64,000 bases of DNA from Candidatus Avimonas faecium. Lineage in GTDB: Bacteria; Bacillota; Clostridia; Oscillospirales; Acutalibacteraceae. The position numbers and the translations under genes were made by a program. The stretch covers positions 45,334 through 109,333 of the forward strand of contig CAJFQI010000001.1 in NCBI GenBank assembly GCA_904419005.1. The letters are read 5' to 3'. Below the pieces are notes generated by a model, which had not been told where the DNA came from, did no database searches, and saw only the letters and a list, made by a program, of their open reading frames with translations. Below are positions 1 through 8,894 of this stretch, one piece after another. Position 1 is the stretch's first letter. Every line of letters begins with the position of its first letter.

Positions 1-739
1 CGTGGATCTCGGGAATGGTGGTGTTGGCGTGCATATTGGTGAGGACGTCCTCCCCGCGGTACAGCGGCTCAAACAGGCGGGGGCGCTCGTACAGCCGCAT
101 CAGCCGGGCGTAGCGCTCTTCGCCGGTGAACCCATACAGGTCCGCCCAAAGCTCCATCAGCCCGCCGGTTTCCTGCCGGTCCATCATATCCGAAAGGAGC
201 TCCCGGGGGGTCTGCTCGGCAAAGGCTTCAAACCAGCCGGCGGCGTCGCGGATCACCTCCGCGGCCTCCGGAATGCCGGCCATCCGCCAAGCGTCGAGCA
301 TCCCCATCAGCACCTTATGGCAGACGTACAGCGGCGCCCAGTAGTATCGGCCGTCCCGCACGCCGGTGACATAGGAAGGCGGGATCGGGAAGCACCAGCC
401 GTCCCCGGATTCGAGCTGGCAGCGGCGGATTTCCTTTACCACATACTCCAGCTTGGCCCGCAGCCGTATGTCCTCCTGGCTTTGGACGGTGTAGGCGGCC
501 GCGCTGATCCAGTGCGCGGTAAAGGTGCCCCGGATATGGCTGGTCTGGGAATCCCAGCCCCCGTGCAGATCGTTCCGCTTGGTATTGACGCTGCCGGTAA
601 GCCCTGCCTGCCACCAATAGGGGAACAGGAGGTTTTCCTCTTTCAGCCGGTGCAGATAGGCGACATTGCGCATCCGCTTCGCCAGCCCCTCGCCGGGCAG
701 AAGCATAGCGCTGCTGCCCAGCGGCTTCCAATTTTCCAT
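1..739 (-). CDS. GH127-family glycosidase (putative beta-L-arabinofuranosidase), C-terminus cut by window edge
   Basis: I translated this directly from the minus strand. It opens with ATG at 739, reads MENWKPLGSSAMLL, and stays open to the left edge (246 codons visible). Near the edge it has the motif LTNMHANTTIPEI, typical of the (alpha/alpha)6 barrel of GH127/DUF1680 enzymes; the family usually runs 600-650 residues, so more than half of the gene lies outside. Known members release terminal beta-L-arabinofuranose in a retaining reaction using a zinc-bound cysteine; those cysteines would lie beyond the edge and cannot be checked. No signal peptide is visible, so it should act in the cytoplasm on imported oligosaccharide. 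It starts 5 bases after the stop of the PHP gene, so the two are almost certainly cotranscribed. Substrate is inferred from family only. Confidence 0.85.
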   Translation of the reverse strand, partial: MENWKPLGSSAMLLPGEGLAKRMRNVAYLHRLKEENLLFPYWWQAGLTGSVNTKRNDLHGGWDSQTSHIRGTFTAHWISAAAYTVQSQEDIRLRAKLEYVVKEIRRCQLESGDGWCFPIPPSYVTGVRDGRYYWAPLYVCHKVLMGMLDAWRMAGIPEAAEVIRDAAGWFEAFAEQTPRELLSDMMDRQETGGLMELWADLYGFTGEERYARLMRLYERPRLFEPLYRGEDVLTNMHANTTIPEIH

Positions 740-744
740 CTCTT

Positions 745-2091
745 TTATCCCTCCGCCGGAACGCCGAAGCAGGCCCGCTGGAAGCGGGGCACCCGGCCCT
801 TTAACCCCGCCAGCTTCTCGTACGCGTCCGGTTCGCTCTCGGCTACCAGCGCCTTCATCAGCCGGCCCTCCTCATAGCAGAGCTCATCGTGCAGGGGAAA
901 ATATTCCGACAGCAGGAAAAGGGCGTAGCTGACCAGCCGGAATTCACCGTACACCCGGGGATAGGTGTCCTGGGTGTATTTTTCCACCGCCACGGAATAA
1001 TGCGCCTTGACGGCGTCAACCAGCGCCTGCTTCTCGTTGGCCGGGGCGAACGCAATGGTCTGGAACTCGTTGAAGCCGTGGGGATTGTCAACCGGGTTGT
1101 TGTACCAGCTGCCCTCAAAGGGCTCGGGCGTGGTGCCGTGGGAATCGCTGCTTCCCACCACCGCCGCCCGGCTTTCCCCATGGGCGAGGATGTCCATATA
1201 CAGCGACACCTGCATATTGTTCTCCTTGGGATACAGGCCGCCGACCAGCTCAAACGCGTCAAAAATGCCGTTCTTGAACTGGTAGCGCACCATATCCTCG
1301 CTGACGTGATAGGCGTCCACCGTCCAATAGGGATGGGCGAAGATGGCCAGCCCGTTCCCCTCCTGGATATGCCGGTAGACCCACAGGCAGGAGGCGTACT
1401 CAAACGCGTTGACCCGGCCCGCCTCCGGCGGGATGGCGAGGGTGCTTTCCAGCTCGCGGACCTCCCTGTAATAGCGCTCTTCGTCCTCCTGGAAAAGCGT
1501 ATTGACGCTGAAATCCCCGCCGAAGTTCACGATATGGATATGGTTGTCGGGCGCGTGCACCTCTTCGCCGTGAACCACCGTCAGGTCGGTCGGACGCCCG
1601 GACCAATAGTCATACGCCGCCACCGAGCCGCCGTATTCGCTGTGGTCGGACACCACCATAAAGTCAAAGCCCGCGCGGCGGTAGTTGGCCGCCACCTCCT
1701 CGGGGGCCTCCGCCCCGTCGGAAAAGGTGGAATGCACATGCAGATCCCCCCGCAGCGGCAGGCGGCCGTATAGGTCCGGCTTCAGGCAGTAGACCGACAG
1801 GTTGATGAAATGCTGCTCCGCGTCAACGGTAAACCAGATGTTGTATTCCTGTTCCCGGGTAAAGGTATGGGAAAAGGTCAGCGCGTTGTCATGCGCCGCC
1901 ACATCGTAGGATGGGTATTTTTCCTGCTCCAGCGCGCAGGCCGGTTCCGTCATCGGGATGACCGTCACATGGTGGACGCTGCCTTCGGCAAAGCGCATAT
2001 GCGGCGAGCGGGGGCGGATGGTGATCCGGCTCTCCGCTCCCTCCAATACGGTTTTCGGCATAATCGAAAAATAGTGCAATTCACGGCGCAT
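745..2091 (-). CDS. PHP-domain metal-dependent phosphoesterase (CehA/McbA-like)
   Basis: 448 residues. The first 100 or so residues form a beta-rich N-terminal region. The PHP motifs follow: GDLHVHSTFSDG at about residue 118, VVSDHSEYGG at about 150, and GSSDSHGTT near residue 315. These His/Asp residues match the metal-binding set of the PHP superfamily, which hydrolyses phosphoesters; CehA/McbA-type members often carry such an N-terminal sandwich. No signal peptide. The gene sits inside the glycan operon, 39 bases after the NagB-ROK fusion and 5 bases before the GH127 gene. A role in removing phosphate from a sugar phosphate or from a phosphorylated glycan is an inference from context. The substrate is unknown. 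Confidence 0.85.
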   Translation of the reverse strand: MRRELHYFSIMPKTVLEGAESRITIRPRSPHMRFAEGSVHHVTVIPMTEPACALEQEKYPSYDVAAHDNALTFSHTFTREQEYNIWFTVDAEQHFINLSVYCLKPDLYGRLPLRGDLHVHSTFSDGAEAPEEVAANYRRAGFDFMVVSDHSEYGGSVAAYDYWSGRPTDLTVVHGEEVHAPDNHIHIVNFGGDFSVNTLFQEDEERYYREVRELESTLAIPPEAGRVNAFEYASCLWVYRHIQEGNGLAIFAHPYWTVDAYHVSEDMVRYQFKNGIFDAFELVGGLYPKENNMQVSLYMDILAHGESRAAVVGSSDSHGTTPEPFEGSWYNNPVDNPHGFNEFQTIAFAPANEKQALVDAVKAHYSVAVEKYTQDTYPRVYGEFRLVSYALFLLSEYFPLHDELCYEEGRLMKALVAESEPDAYEKLAGLKGRVPRFQRACFGVPAEG

Positions 2092-2130
2092 AAACGCGAT
2101 CCTCCCTTCAAAATCGAGCGGGAACCCGCT

Positions 2131-3762
2131 TTAGTCCTGCTGCATCTGCATCGCCAGGCAGCAGGCGCCAAGCGCCCCCGCCCGGTTGTGGTAATCGGAG
2201 ATCTCCAGCTGGGTGGGGATCGGGTTGTACTGGGCGACCTTCTCCCTAATCAGCGGCAGCAGCCGATCCAGGGATTCCGATACGCCGCCGCCCAAAATCA
2301 CCTTTTGGGGATTGAGCAGCGAAATGATGTTGGCGATAGTCACCGCCAGCGCCCGGATAAACGCATCAACCGCCTGCTTTTCCTCGCCGGCCAGCCGGTC
2401 GTATTGCAGCAGCAGCTCCCGCGGCGTCTTATCCGCCGACAGCTTTTGCAGGGCGGAGCCGGAAACCTTTTCCTCCAGGGGGCCGAAATGCCCTTCCTGG
2501 TTGACCCGCTCCTCCGCGGCATCCTGCACGCTCATCCAGTACCCGATCTCCCCAGCGCTGCCGGTGCTGCCCTCGACGATCCGGCCGTTGGACAGGATGG
2601 CGCAGCCCAGGCCGGTCCCGATGGCAAGGAATACCACGTCGCTGGCGCCGCGGGCTTTGCCGATGCTCCTTTCCGCGATCAAGGCCATGGTGATGTCGTT
2701 GCGCACGCCGCAGGGGAAGGGGAAGCGGCCAAACAGCTTCTCCTTCAGGCAGAGGCTCTTCCAGCCCAGCCCCGGCGCGTCCTGCACGACCTCCGTTTCG
2801 GCGTTGACCAGCCCGGGGATGCCCATGGCCAGCGCCTTGACCTCCTGCTTTTCCAAGCCGGCCTTCGCGATAGCCGACTCAATAAAATCCCCCAGCCCCT
2901 CGGGCGTTTTGGGCGAATCCGTCCACTCCTCCGCGAGGATCTCCCCGTCGGGCTGCTGAATGATCAGCAGCGTTTTGGTGCCGCCGACATCCACGCCGAC
3001 CACCGGGCCCTGGGCCGGCTTTCGGCAAAGGTTGAGCCCTTCCGGCTTCTCAACGCAAGCCCACTCGGTCACGATCTCCGCGTTGGGGGCCGATTTCAGC
3101 ACAGTGGCCGGAAAGCTTGTGGTCACCGGCAGCCGCAGCAGCTCGGACAGGACGGGGCGTTTATGCTCCCCGTTGATGAGGAGGACAATTCGCCGGGAAT
3201 CCAGGATATTGCGGATGCCCAGCGTGATCCCGCCGGCCAGCGCCGTTTGCTCGGCGAAATATTTCTGCCCGACGGTTTTGGTCGTCTCGGACAGCTCCGT
3301 CTCATGCGCTCCCCAGGCAAAGGGGGTGCCCGGCTCGTTGAGCGCCAGATGGCCGTTCATGCCGATCCCCAGCAGCATATAGTCTATGCCGCCGCGCTCT
3401 TCTATGTATCGCTCCACGGCGCGGCACTCGGCTTTGGCGTCGGTATACCGGCCGTCAAACAAGCGAATGTGGTCCGGCGGGATCGGCAGCCGGTCAAAGC
3501 AGTTGCGGTGCAAAAAGCCGCTGCAGCTCCCGTCGTCCGCCTCCGCTTTCCCGCTCCACTCGTCCAGCCCGACGATATATACATGGGAGAAATCCGCCTC
3601 ACGGGATTCCTGCATGGCCGCCATGGCGTCAAAGACGCCGAGGGAGCTGTGCCCGGCTGCCAGGCACAGCAGCGCCTCCGGCTTCCTGGAAGTCAGCGCC
3701 GCCAATTCTCCCGCTATGCGTGCACAGCACTTTTCATAGTCGTCAAGAATGGTAATGTTCAT
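2131..3762 (-). CDS. NagB-like sugar-phosphate isomerase/deaminase fused to a ROK-family sugar kinase domain
   Basis: 543 residues with two domains. Residues 1 to about 245 resemble glucosamine-6-phosphate deaminase (NagB): LCLAAGHSSLGVFDAM, VGLDEWSG and LLGIGMNGHLALNEP are the substrate-loop and catalytic motifs. From about residue 260 a ROK kinase/ATPase domain begins with VGVDVGGTKTLL (phosphate-1), followed by AMGIPGLVNAE and AIGTGLGCAIL. The usual ROK zinc site (CxCGxxGCxE) is absent: after GSAGEIGYW comes a cysteine-free stretch. NagB normally turns glucosamine-6-P into fructose-6-P plus ammonia, and ROK kinases phosphorylate hexoses or hexosamines, so one polypeptide could phosphorylate and then isomerise or deaminate an amino sugar. 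Adjacent GH4 and PHP genes fit a catabolic role. Exact substrates are unproven. Confidence 0.88.
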   Translation of the reverse strand: MNITILDDYEKCCARIAGELAALTSRKPEALLCLAAGHSSLGVFDAMAAMQESREADFSHVYIVGLDEWSGKAEADDGSCSGFLHRNCFDRLPIPPDHIRLFDGRYTDAKAECRAVERYIEERGGIDYMLLGIGMNGHLALNEPGTPFAWGAHETELSETTKTVGQKYFAEQTALAGGITLGIRNILDSRRIVLLINGEHKRPVLSELLRLPVTTSFPATVLKSAPNAEIVTEWACVEKPEGLNLCRKPAQGPVVGVDVGGTKTLLIIQQPDGEILAEEWTDSPKTPEGLGDFIESAIAKAGLEKQEVKALAMGIPGLVNAETEVVQDAPGLGWKSLCLKEKLFGRFPFPCGVRNDITMALIAERSIGKARGASDVVFLAIGTGLGCAILSNGRIVEGSTGSAGEIGYWMSVQDAAEERVNQEGHFGPLEEKVSGSALQKLSADKTPRELLLQYDRLAGEEKQAVDAFIRALAVTIANIISLLNPQKVILGGGVSESLDRLLPLIREKVAQYNPIPTQLEISDYHNRAGALGACCLAMQMQQD

Positions 3763-3789
3763 GTTGCATCCCTTCTCCTGCTACGAGAA

Positions 3790-5076
3790 CTATTTGCTCG
3801 CCTGGCAAGGATGAATATAGGGCTCGTTGATAGCGAACAGTTCGTCGTTGATCTTTTCGGCGGCTATCGTTGAGTTGATGACCGGGTCCACCAGCAGCGC
3901 TTGGTACGCCATCTCCTTGGAGCCGTGGAAAGCCGCCCGCACGGACATCCTCTGGGCCGAAACCTGGTTGTTCAGCATCGCGATGATGGCGTCCGGCAGC
4001 TCGGGCACCTGCAGCTTATGCACGCCGGAGGCATCCGCCACGACCGGCACCTCCACCGCCACGTCGTCGGGCAGCTGCGGGATGGCGCCGCCGTTGTAGA
4101 CGATCGCAGAGGGCAGCACCGTCTGCTTGTTGAAGTGGAGGGCGACCAGGAGCTGTATGGCGCGCTCCCCCGACGGGGAAAGCCATTTGTCCGCCGGCTC
4201 CTTGCCGCTGATTACCTCTTCAATCTCCTTCTTCATGCGCACGCGGTCCTGCTCATCCCACGCGAAGTTGTAGCCTTCCTCCCCGGCCTCGTAGCCGTAG
4301 GCCTGGTACTCGCCGAAATGGTCGTCCGAGCAGGTGGGATACAGGCCGAAAATATGGAACATCTTGCGCAGGTACGGCATGAATTTGGGGTCGTAGGTTG
4401 CTTCCTTTTCCCGGAATTCCGGATACAGGTCCTCCCCCGTCTCCACATCCCGGATGCTGGTAATCCACTGGAAGTGATTCATCCCCGCGCCAAACAGCTC
4501 AATGCTGGTATGGTCCTTGCGGCCGAGGATGTCGCAGATCTGGTCCCGGGCCATAAAGATCCCGTGGCACAGCCCGACGCACTTGATCCGGGTGTACATA
4601 TTCACGCCCAGCACCAGGCGCGTTTCGGGGTTGGAGAAGTTGAGGAAATAGGCGTCGGGGCACAGCTCCTCCATATCATGCGCAATGTCAATAATCAAAG
4701 GCAGGGTGCGCATGGTGAAGTACAGGCCGCCGGGGCCGCCGTTTTCGCCCAGGCAATGCCGGATGCCGTATTTTTTCGGGATGGCGAAGTCCTGCTTCCA
4801 CAGCTCGCAGCGGTCAATGGCCAGGCTGTTGATGACGAAATCCGCCCCGGCCAGGACCTCCCGGCGCTCGGTGGTGGCGAGGATGGTCAGCTCCTGCCCC
4901 GAAACCTGGTTCATCTTCAGGGCAAGGCGGTGCATCCGGTCAAGGTTTTCCTCGTCAATATCAACCAGGCAGAGCGTCGCCCCCTTTAAAAGCGGCTGGC
5001 TGAAAATATCCCGGAAGGTCGGGATGCCGAAGGACATGCTGCCGGCGCCGATGTAAACGATTTTTGGTGCTCTCAT
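3790..5076 (-). CDS. GH4-family NAD- and metal-dependent glycosidase
   Basis: 428 residues, normal length for GH4. The N-terminus has the Rossmann NAD-binding motif [10 protein letters not shown] (residues 8-17), then LVDIDEENL for the adenosine ribose. NFSNPETR is the conserved substrate loop, and GLCHG supplies the Cys and His expected to hold the divalent metal. GH4 enzymes hydrolyse glycosides by a redox-elimination mechanism with NAD+ and Mn2+, acting on alpha- or beta-linked and often charged or phosphorylated sugars (alpha-galacturonides, alpha-glucosides, 6-P-glycosides). The sequence resembles the alpha-glucosidase/alpha-galacturonidase branch more than phospho-beta-glucosidases, but I cannot fix the specificity. 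Cytoplasmic. It lies in the operon between the ROK repressor and the NagB-ROK fusion. Confidence 0.9.
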   Translation of the reverse strand: MRAPKIVYIGAGSMSFGIPTFRDIFSQPLLKGATLCLVDIDEENLDRMHRLALKMNQVSGQELTILATTERREVLAGADFVINSLAIDRCELWKQDFAIPKKYGIRHCLGENGGPGGLYFTMRTLPLIIDIAHDMEELCPDAYFLNFSNPETRLVLGVNMYTRIKCVGLCHGIFMARDQICDILGRKDHTSIELFGAGMNHFQWITSIRDVETGEDLYPEFREKEATYDPKFMPYLRKMFHIFGLYPTCSDDHFGEYQAYGYEAGEEGYNFAWDEQDRVRMKKEIEEVISGKEPADKWLSPSGERAIQLLVALHFNKQTVLPSAIVYNGGAIPQLPDDVAVEVPVVADASGVHKLQVPELPDAIIAMLNNQVSAQRMSVRAAFHGSKEMAYQALLVDPVINSTIAAEKINDELFAINEPYIHPCQASK

Positions 5077-5135
5077 GATACACTCTCTCCTTTACGCTTT
5101 TGGTTTTATATGGAACAGTCGAATAATGGGCTTGG

Positions 5136-6293
5136 TTACGATACCGCCGGGGGGTCGTTCAGCAGGGACGGCACCGCTTCCTCAAGGGCGATGGCGCCCA
5201 CGCCGTAGCAAGCTGCGGACGGGAGGGTTTCATACAGAATCCTCACCGGATTCAAGCAATACCGCCCGGCCTTTTCCTGCACCATGGGGACGACAAGGTC
5301 CCGCAGCGCTTCAATGACATAGCCTCCCAAAACGAAATAATCCACATCCAGACAGACGGACATGTTCTGCACGCACAGGGCGAGGTAATCGGAGATCCGC
5401 TCCGCCGCCCGCACCCGGTCGGCCAGCGGCGGATTCGCCTCTTCGCCGAAGAGGCGGCATCCCAGCAGGTTTTCCATTGTCTCGCCGGAAAGGCGTTTTT
5501 CCAGCGAGACCTCCGCATCCGGCTCCAGCCAGTTATGCGGGCTTGTACGCATATAGCCGATTTCCCCGGCGGCCGCATGAGGGCCGCTGCGCAGCTTGCC
5601 GTCCAGGATAATGCCGCTGCCCACGCCGCTGCCGACGATAATATAAATCAGATCCTTGACCGTACTGTTCTGGTATTCCCCCAGGGCCGCCGCGTTCACG
5701 TCGTTCTCAAGGAAGACCGGGCAGCCCATCTTCTCCTCAAGGCCCCGGCAGTACGGCTCAAAGTCAAAGGCGGTTTCCAGGCCGATGCGGGGCGCAGGGA
5801 AATCCGTGCGCCAGCTGGTCTTATCCAGGATGACCGGGAGCGCCAGGCCGACGCCCAGCAGCTGCGGCGAAGCCATCCCGCTGTCCGCCAAAACGGTATT
5901 CAGCGCCCGGGGCAGGTCCTCCCGGAACAGCGAGACCAGGTCCTTGACCGCAAAGCGGCGGGATACCCGTACCCGGCGCCACAGATTGATGAGGTTGACA
6001 TCCAGATGGCTGCCGTCGTAGGAGCAGCCAGCCGCGATGCCCGCCTCGGGATTGAATTGGAAAAGCACCGGCGGCCTGCCCACGGTGGATACCGGCGCAT
6101 GGTCAACCTCCCGGAGCAGCCCCTGTGAAAGGAAAAACTCGATAATCTTGGTCGCCGTCGGCACAGACAGGCCCGTCCTCTGGGCAATGTCCGAGCAGGA
6201 AAAGGGCATCTCCCGGCAGTTGGAGACGAATTCATAGACCGACTGCCGGTTCCGATACTTCAAATCATACGATACATAGCCTCTGCCATTCAT
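5136..6293 (-). CDS. ROK-family transcriptional repressor (NagC/XylR type)
   Basis: 385 residues from the ATG at 6293, preceded by AGGGGGA; an upstream in-frame TTG at 6317 would place the Shine-Dalgarno sequence inside the gene and is rejected. Residues 1-75 form a winged helix-turn-helix (CSDIAQRTGLSVPTATKIIEF). The rest is a ROK sugar-binding domain (FLENDVNAAALGEYQ, IIVGSGVGSGIILDG, AAGEIGYM). The classical ROK zinc cysteines are not evident after the EIGYM segment. Proteins of this family repress sugar operons and release DNA on binding a sugar or sugar phosphate. It lies mid-locus with AT-rich upstream DNA unlike its GC-rich surroundings, so it probably regulates itself and the glycan genes. 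Confidence 0.9.
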   Translation of the reverse strand: MNGRGYVSYDLKYRNRQSVYEFVSNCREMPFSCSDIAQRTGLSVPTATKIIEFFLSQGLLREVDHAPVSTVGRPPVLFQFNPEAGIAAGCSYDGSHLDVNLINLWRRVRVSRRFAVKDLVSLFREDLPRALNTVLADSGMASPQLLGVGLALPVILDKTSWRTDFPAPRIGLETAFDFEPYCRGLEEKMGCPVFLENDVNAAALGEYQNSTVKDLIYIIVGSGVGSGIILDGKLRSGPHAAAGEIGYMRTSPHNWLEPDAEVSLEKRLSGETMENLLGCRLFGEEANPPLADRVRAAERISDYLALCVQNMSVCLDVDYFVLGGYVIEALRDLVVPMVQEKAGRYCLNPVRILYETLPSAACYGVGAIALEEAVPSLLNDPPAVS

Positions 6294-6315
6294 GCGCTTT
6301 CCCCCTGTATACCCC

Positions 6316-6341
6316 AATTTTTAAATCTACTTTAATATTAG
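6316..6341. promoter_or_regulatory. AT-rich candidate operator upstream of the ROK repressor gene
   Basis: An AT-rich tract of about 26 bases sits 23-48 bases before the ROK start codon. Its core TTTAAATCTACTTTAATA (6320-6337) matches 13 of 18 positions of the core of the palindrome at 28841-28865 in the leader of the GH3-headed operon. ROK repressors such as NagC and Mlc bind AT-rich palindromes of about 20-25 bp, so both sites are candidates for the same repressor. A possible -10 (TATACA) lies just downstream on the minus strand. Confidence 0.45.
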
Positions 6342-6378
6342 CAAAAGTCCAGCCAAATGTATAGGGGGATATTCCAAT

Positions 6379-7803
6379 TTAATCCCGGCAGTATTTGTCA
6401 ACGTCAACGCCCATTTCCTCGGCCGCCGCCCGGCGGATCCGCTTGAGCTCCTCGTATTTGGACGGCTCAATCACCGGCTCCATGCTCTGATAGCCCTTGG
6501 TCACGTCCTCGACATATTCGTGGGCGCGGTCAAGCGCGGTCTTCTTGCCGCCGTTTGCCCAGGCATCAAAATCAAAGCGCTCAAAGATCTGGCTGGGCCA
6601 ATAGCTGTCCTCAATATGCTCCACCGTGTGGCTTTCCCCGATGAAGTTCCCGTTGATCCCCACTTCCTTCAAGACATCAAAGGCCAGAGTCTCCTCGTTG
6701 ACCTCAAAGCCGCTCATGATATAGTTGTACGCCTTGATGAATTCGTTATCAAGCACCAGCTGCTCCAGGCTGACGCCCTGGTCGGCGCCGACGATCCCCA
6801 TGCCGCCCATCCCGCCGCAGCCGGCCAGGAGGGAGAAGATCGCGTTGCTGGCTTTTTCCATCCCGCATTGGTAGTCGGCGGCCAAGGCGTCGGTCAGGCC
6901 GTTGTTCGAAACGCCCCAAATCCCGTAATACCGGGCCATCTGCGCGGCGGCCATGCCCAAAAGCGCCTGGTTGGGCGAGCCGAAGGAGCAGAGCATGGAG
7001 CGCATATCCATGGTGTGGTTGAAGGAGCCGTAGCCGAAGCCGAGCTGCCCCGTCAGCGCATGGCCTACAAACATGCTCCCGAGGATTTCCGCATTCTGCA
7101 GGGAGCAGTTGCCGGCGATCGTCATCGGGCCCAGGGCGCCGCCGATCACCATCGGGCCGATCGAAACCGGGCAGCCCATCTTGGTCATGATCAGCGCCAT
7201 TTCAAGGCTCTCCTTGCGGTATTGGAGGGGGCTGACCGTCTCAAGGAAATACCCGCAGTCCCGTCCCATGAGGCGGGACATTTCCACGATATACTTCGCG
7301 CTGGTAGCGGAGAGGATGAAGGTGCCGCCTTCCTTTTTGGCATAGGAATACACGGTAAAGAAGGAAGCCACATCGGCAAAGTTGTGCGGCACGTCGCTCG
7401 GCAGCGTCACCACGCCGGAGCCGGGGAAGCGGTCAAGGTTCTCCAGCAGCTTGATGCCCTTCATGACATCGTCCATCACGCCGTACCGCCGGGTTTTTGT
7501 GGCGTAGTCAAAGAAGAACACCTGGGTGGAAATGCCGGCGCAGAGGCTGTTGCGCTGCACCGTATCGTAATCAAGCCGGCTGTGGGCCTTCACCTTCTCC
7601 AGCAGCGATTCCATCACCTTGGCCGGGATCCGGAGCACCTGCTTGCCAGTATCCACTTCCCCGCCCTGCTCCCGGCAGAGGGCGAGCACCTCGTCGTTCG
7701 GGATATGCAGCCCGATCTCCGACAGGATACGCAGGGAATTGCGGTGGATCTGCTCCACCTCGTCATCGGTCATCACATTGATATAGGTGGCAATGCGTTT
7801 CAT
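6379..7803 (-). CDS. MttB-superfamily methyltransferase (non-pyrrolysine type)
   Basis: 474 residues, full length for the trimethylamine methyltransferase MttB/COG5598 superfamily, readable without an in-frame amber codon, so it belongs to the non-pyrrolysine branch. Recognisable segments are HRNSLRILSEIGLHIPNDEV near the N-terminus, the glycine-rich barrel strand SIGPMVIGGALGPMTIAGN and the late LLAGCGGMGGMGIVGADQG. Characterised non-Pyl members (MtgB, MtpB, MtcB, MtyB) move a methyl group from a quaternary amine to a corrinoid protein. It is 5 bases downstream of a UroD-like gene, a fold used by the second methyltransferase of such systems. No corrinoid protein or reactivase gene is in the window. 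Methyl donor unknown. Confidence 0.85.
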   Translation of the reverse strand: MKRIATYINVMTDDEVEQIHRNSLRILSEIGLHIPNDEVLALCREQGGEVDTGKQVLRIPAKVMESLLEKVKAHSRLDYDTVQRNSLCAGISTQVFFFDYATKTRRYGVMDDVMKGIKLLENLDRFPGSGVVTLPSDVPHNFADVASFFTVYSYAKKEGGTFILSATSAKYIVEMSRLMGRDCGYFLETVSPLQYRKESLEMALIMTKMGCPVSIGPMVIGGALGPMTIAGNCSLQNAEILGSMFVGHALTGQLGFGYGSFNHTMDMRSMLCSFGSPNQALLGMAAAQMARYYGIWGVSNNGLTDALAADYQCGMEKASNAIFSLLAGCGGMGGMGIVGADQGVSLEQLVLDNEFIKAYNYIMSGFEVNEETLAFDVLKEVGINGNFIGESHTVEHIEDSYWPSQIFERFDFDAWANGGKKTALDRAHEYVEDVTKGYQSMEPVIEPSKYEELKRIRRAAAEEMGVDVDKYCRD

Positions 7804-7808
7804 AGGCC

Positions 7809-8876
7809 TTATTCCTTTCCGCGATAGTAAGCGTCTACCTGTTCCTCAATTTCGTGCGCCTGCTTTTCCGTTTCCGCCCAGGCCTTGATAAACAGCCCTT
7901 CCGGCCGCAGGTTCTCGATCAGCTCCAGCACCTCTGCGCCGTTGCGCGCCTCAATCCAGGTACACTTCCCGGCCGCCTGGATGGTTTTGATGTGCGGGAT
8001 CCAGAATTCCGCCGACTGGCGGTACGGGGTGGCCTGGACCTGGATGCCCGTGAGCTCGGGGATCGCGTTGAGCGCGGGCAGGTGCCGCACCACGTTTTCG
8101 CCGTCCAGATGGAAAAGCACCCGGCCGCAGAAGCGGGCCATTTCCGCAATGGGCTCCCGGCAGAACTCGTCAAAGGCGTCGGAGGACATCATGACCTCAA
8201 AATCGTTGGAGATGAAATACGCCGGCTTTTCGCTGTAAACGCTTAACCAGTTGGTGTTGCCCTTCTGATACCGGGTGGTGATATCGTAGTACTGGGTATA
8301 GATATCCTTGAACAGCTCCAGATGCTCCTTGAGCACCCTCTTGACGTCGTCGGGGTTGTCAAGCATCTCATAGCACAGCTGCTCCGGCCCGATCAGCCCC
8401 GACAGCCCGTCCATGAGGGTGTTCATGTCGACCGTGCCCACGATATAATCGCCGTTTTTGGCGTCCTCGGTATACACCTCCGTGATATGCTTCATAGTCT
8501 TGTAGTAAAAATTGTCCTTGCTGTAGGGGAAGCCATGGTATTCCGACAGCGGCTTGTCGCTGTGCACCACCCACTCGCTGGTTTCGTTGTAGCAAAGCTC
8601 CATGCCGATGATGCCGGGGAGCAGATCCGGGCCGATCGACAGCGCCACATGCGGATACGCCTCAAGCCCGTAGTAGGTGTTTTTCATGCTGTGGCGCGCG
8701 CTCCCCACGCCCCATTCGGGATTGAACCAGAAGTCCTCGGAGGAGGGGGGCGGCGGATAATCGTAGCTGCCGCCATCCAGCGGGGCGCACAGGTAAATCA
8801 GCGCCCGCTTATTCTTTAGCTGCCAATAGTCTTCGTAACGCGCTTTCCGCTCTTCCCAGTCGGGGACGTTAATCAC
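7809..8876 (-). CDS. UroD/MtaA-like methyltransferase-fold protein
   Basis: 355 residues with the overall pattern of the uroporphyrinogen decarboxylase/corrinoid methyltransferase barrel: IGPDLLPGIIGMELC, VGTVDMNTLMDGLSGLIGPE, FHLDGENVVRHLPAL and TGIQVQATP. In MtaA-type enzymes the zinc site includes an HxC motif in the FHLDG position; here the cysteine is replaced by Asp (HLD), so a standard zinc site is not obvious and true haem synthesis is also unlikely. Pairing with the MttB-like gene 5 bases downstream suggests a methyl-transfer or demethylation role tied to the sugar substrate. This is inference. The alternative is a structural relative with a different, unknown reaction. Confidence 0.75.
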   Translation of the reverse strand: MINVPDWEERKARYEDYWQLKNKRALIYLCAPLDGGSYDYPPPPSSEDFWFNPEWGVGSARHSMKNTYYGLEAYPHVALSIGPDLLPGIIGMELCYNETSEWVVHSDKPLSEYHGFPYSKDNFYYKTMKHITEVYTEDAKNGDYIVGTVDMNTLMDGLSGLIGPEQLCYEMLDNPDDVKRVLKEHLELFKDIYTQYYDITTRYQKGNTNWLSVYSEKPAYFISNDFEVMMSSDAFDEFCREPIAEMARFCGRVLFHLDGENVVRHLPALNAIPELTGIQVQATPYRQSAEFWIPHIKTIQAAGKCTWIEARNGAEVLELIENLRPEGLFIKAWAETEKQAHEIEEQVDAYYRGKE

Positions 8877-8894
8877 ACTGCATTTCTCCCTTCC

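Noticed and set aside
1810..3873. A 687-codon plus-strand open frame
   Set aside because: It lies antisense to the PHP and NagB-ROK genes, shows no recognisable motifs and has biased composition typical of a shadow frame.
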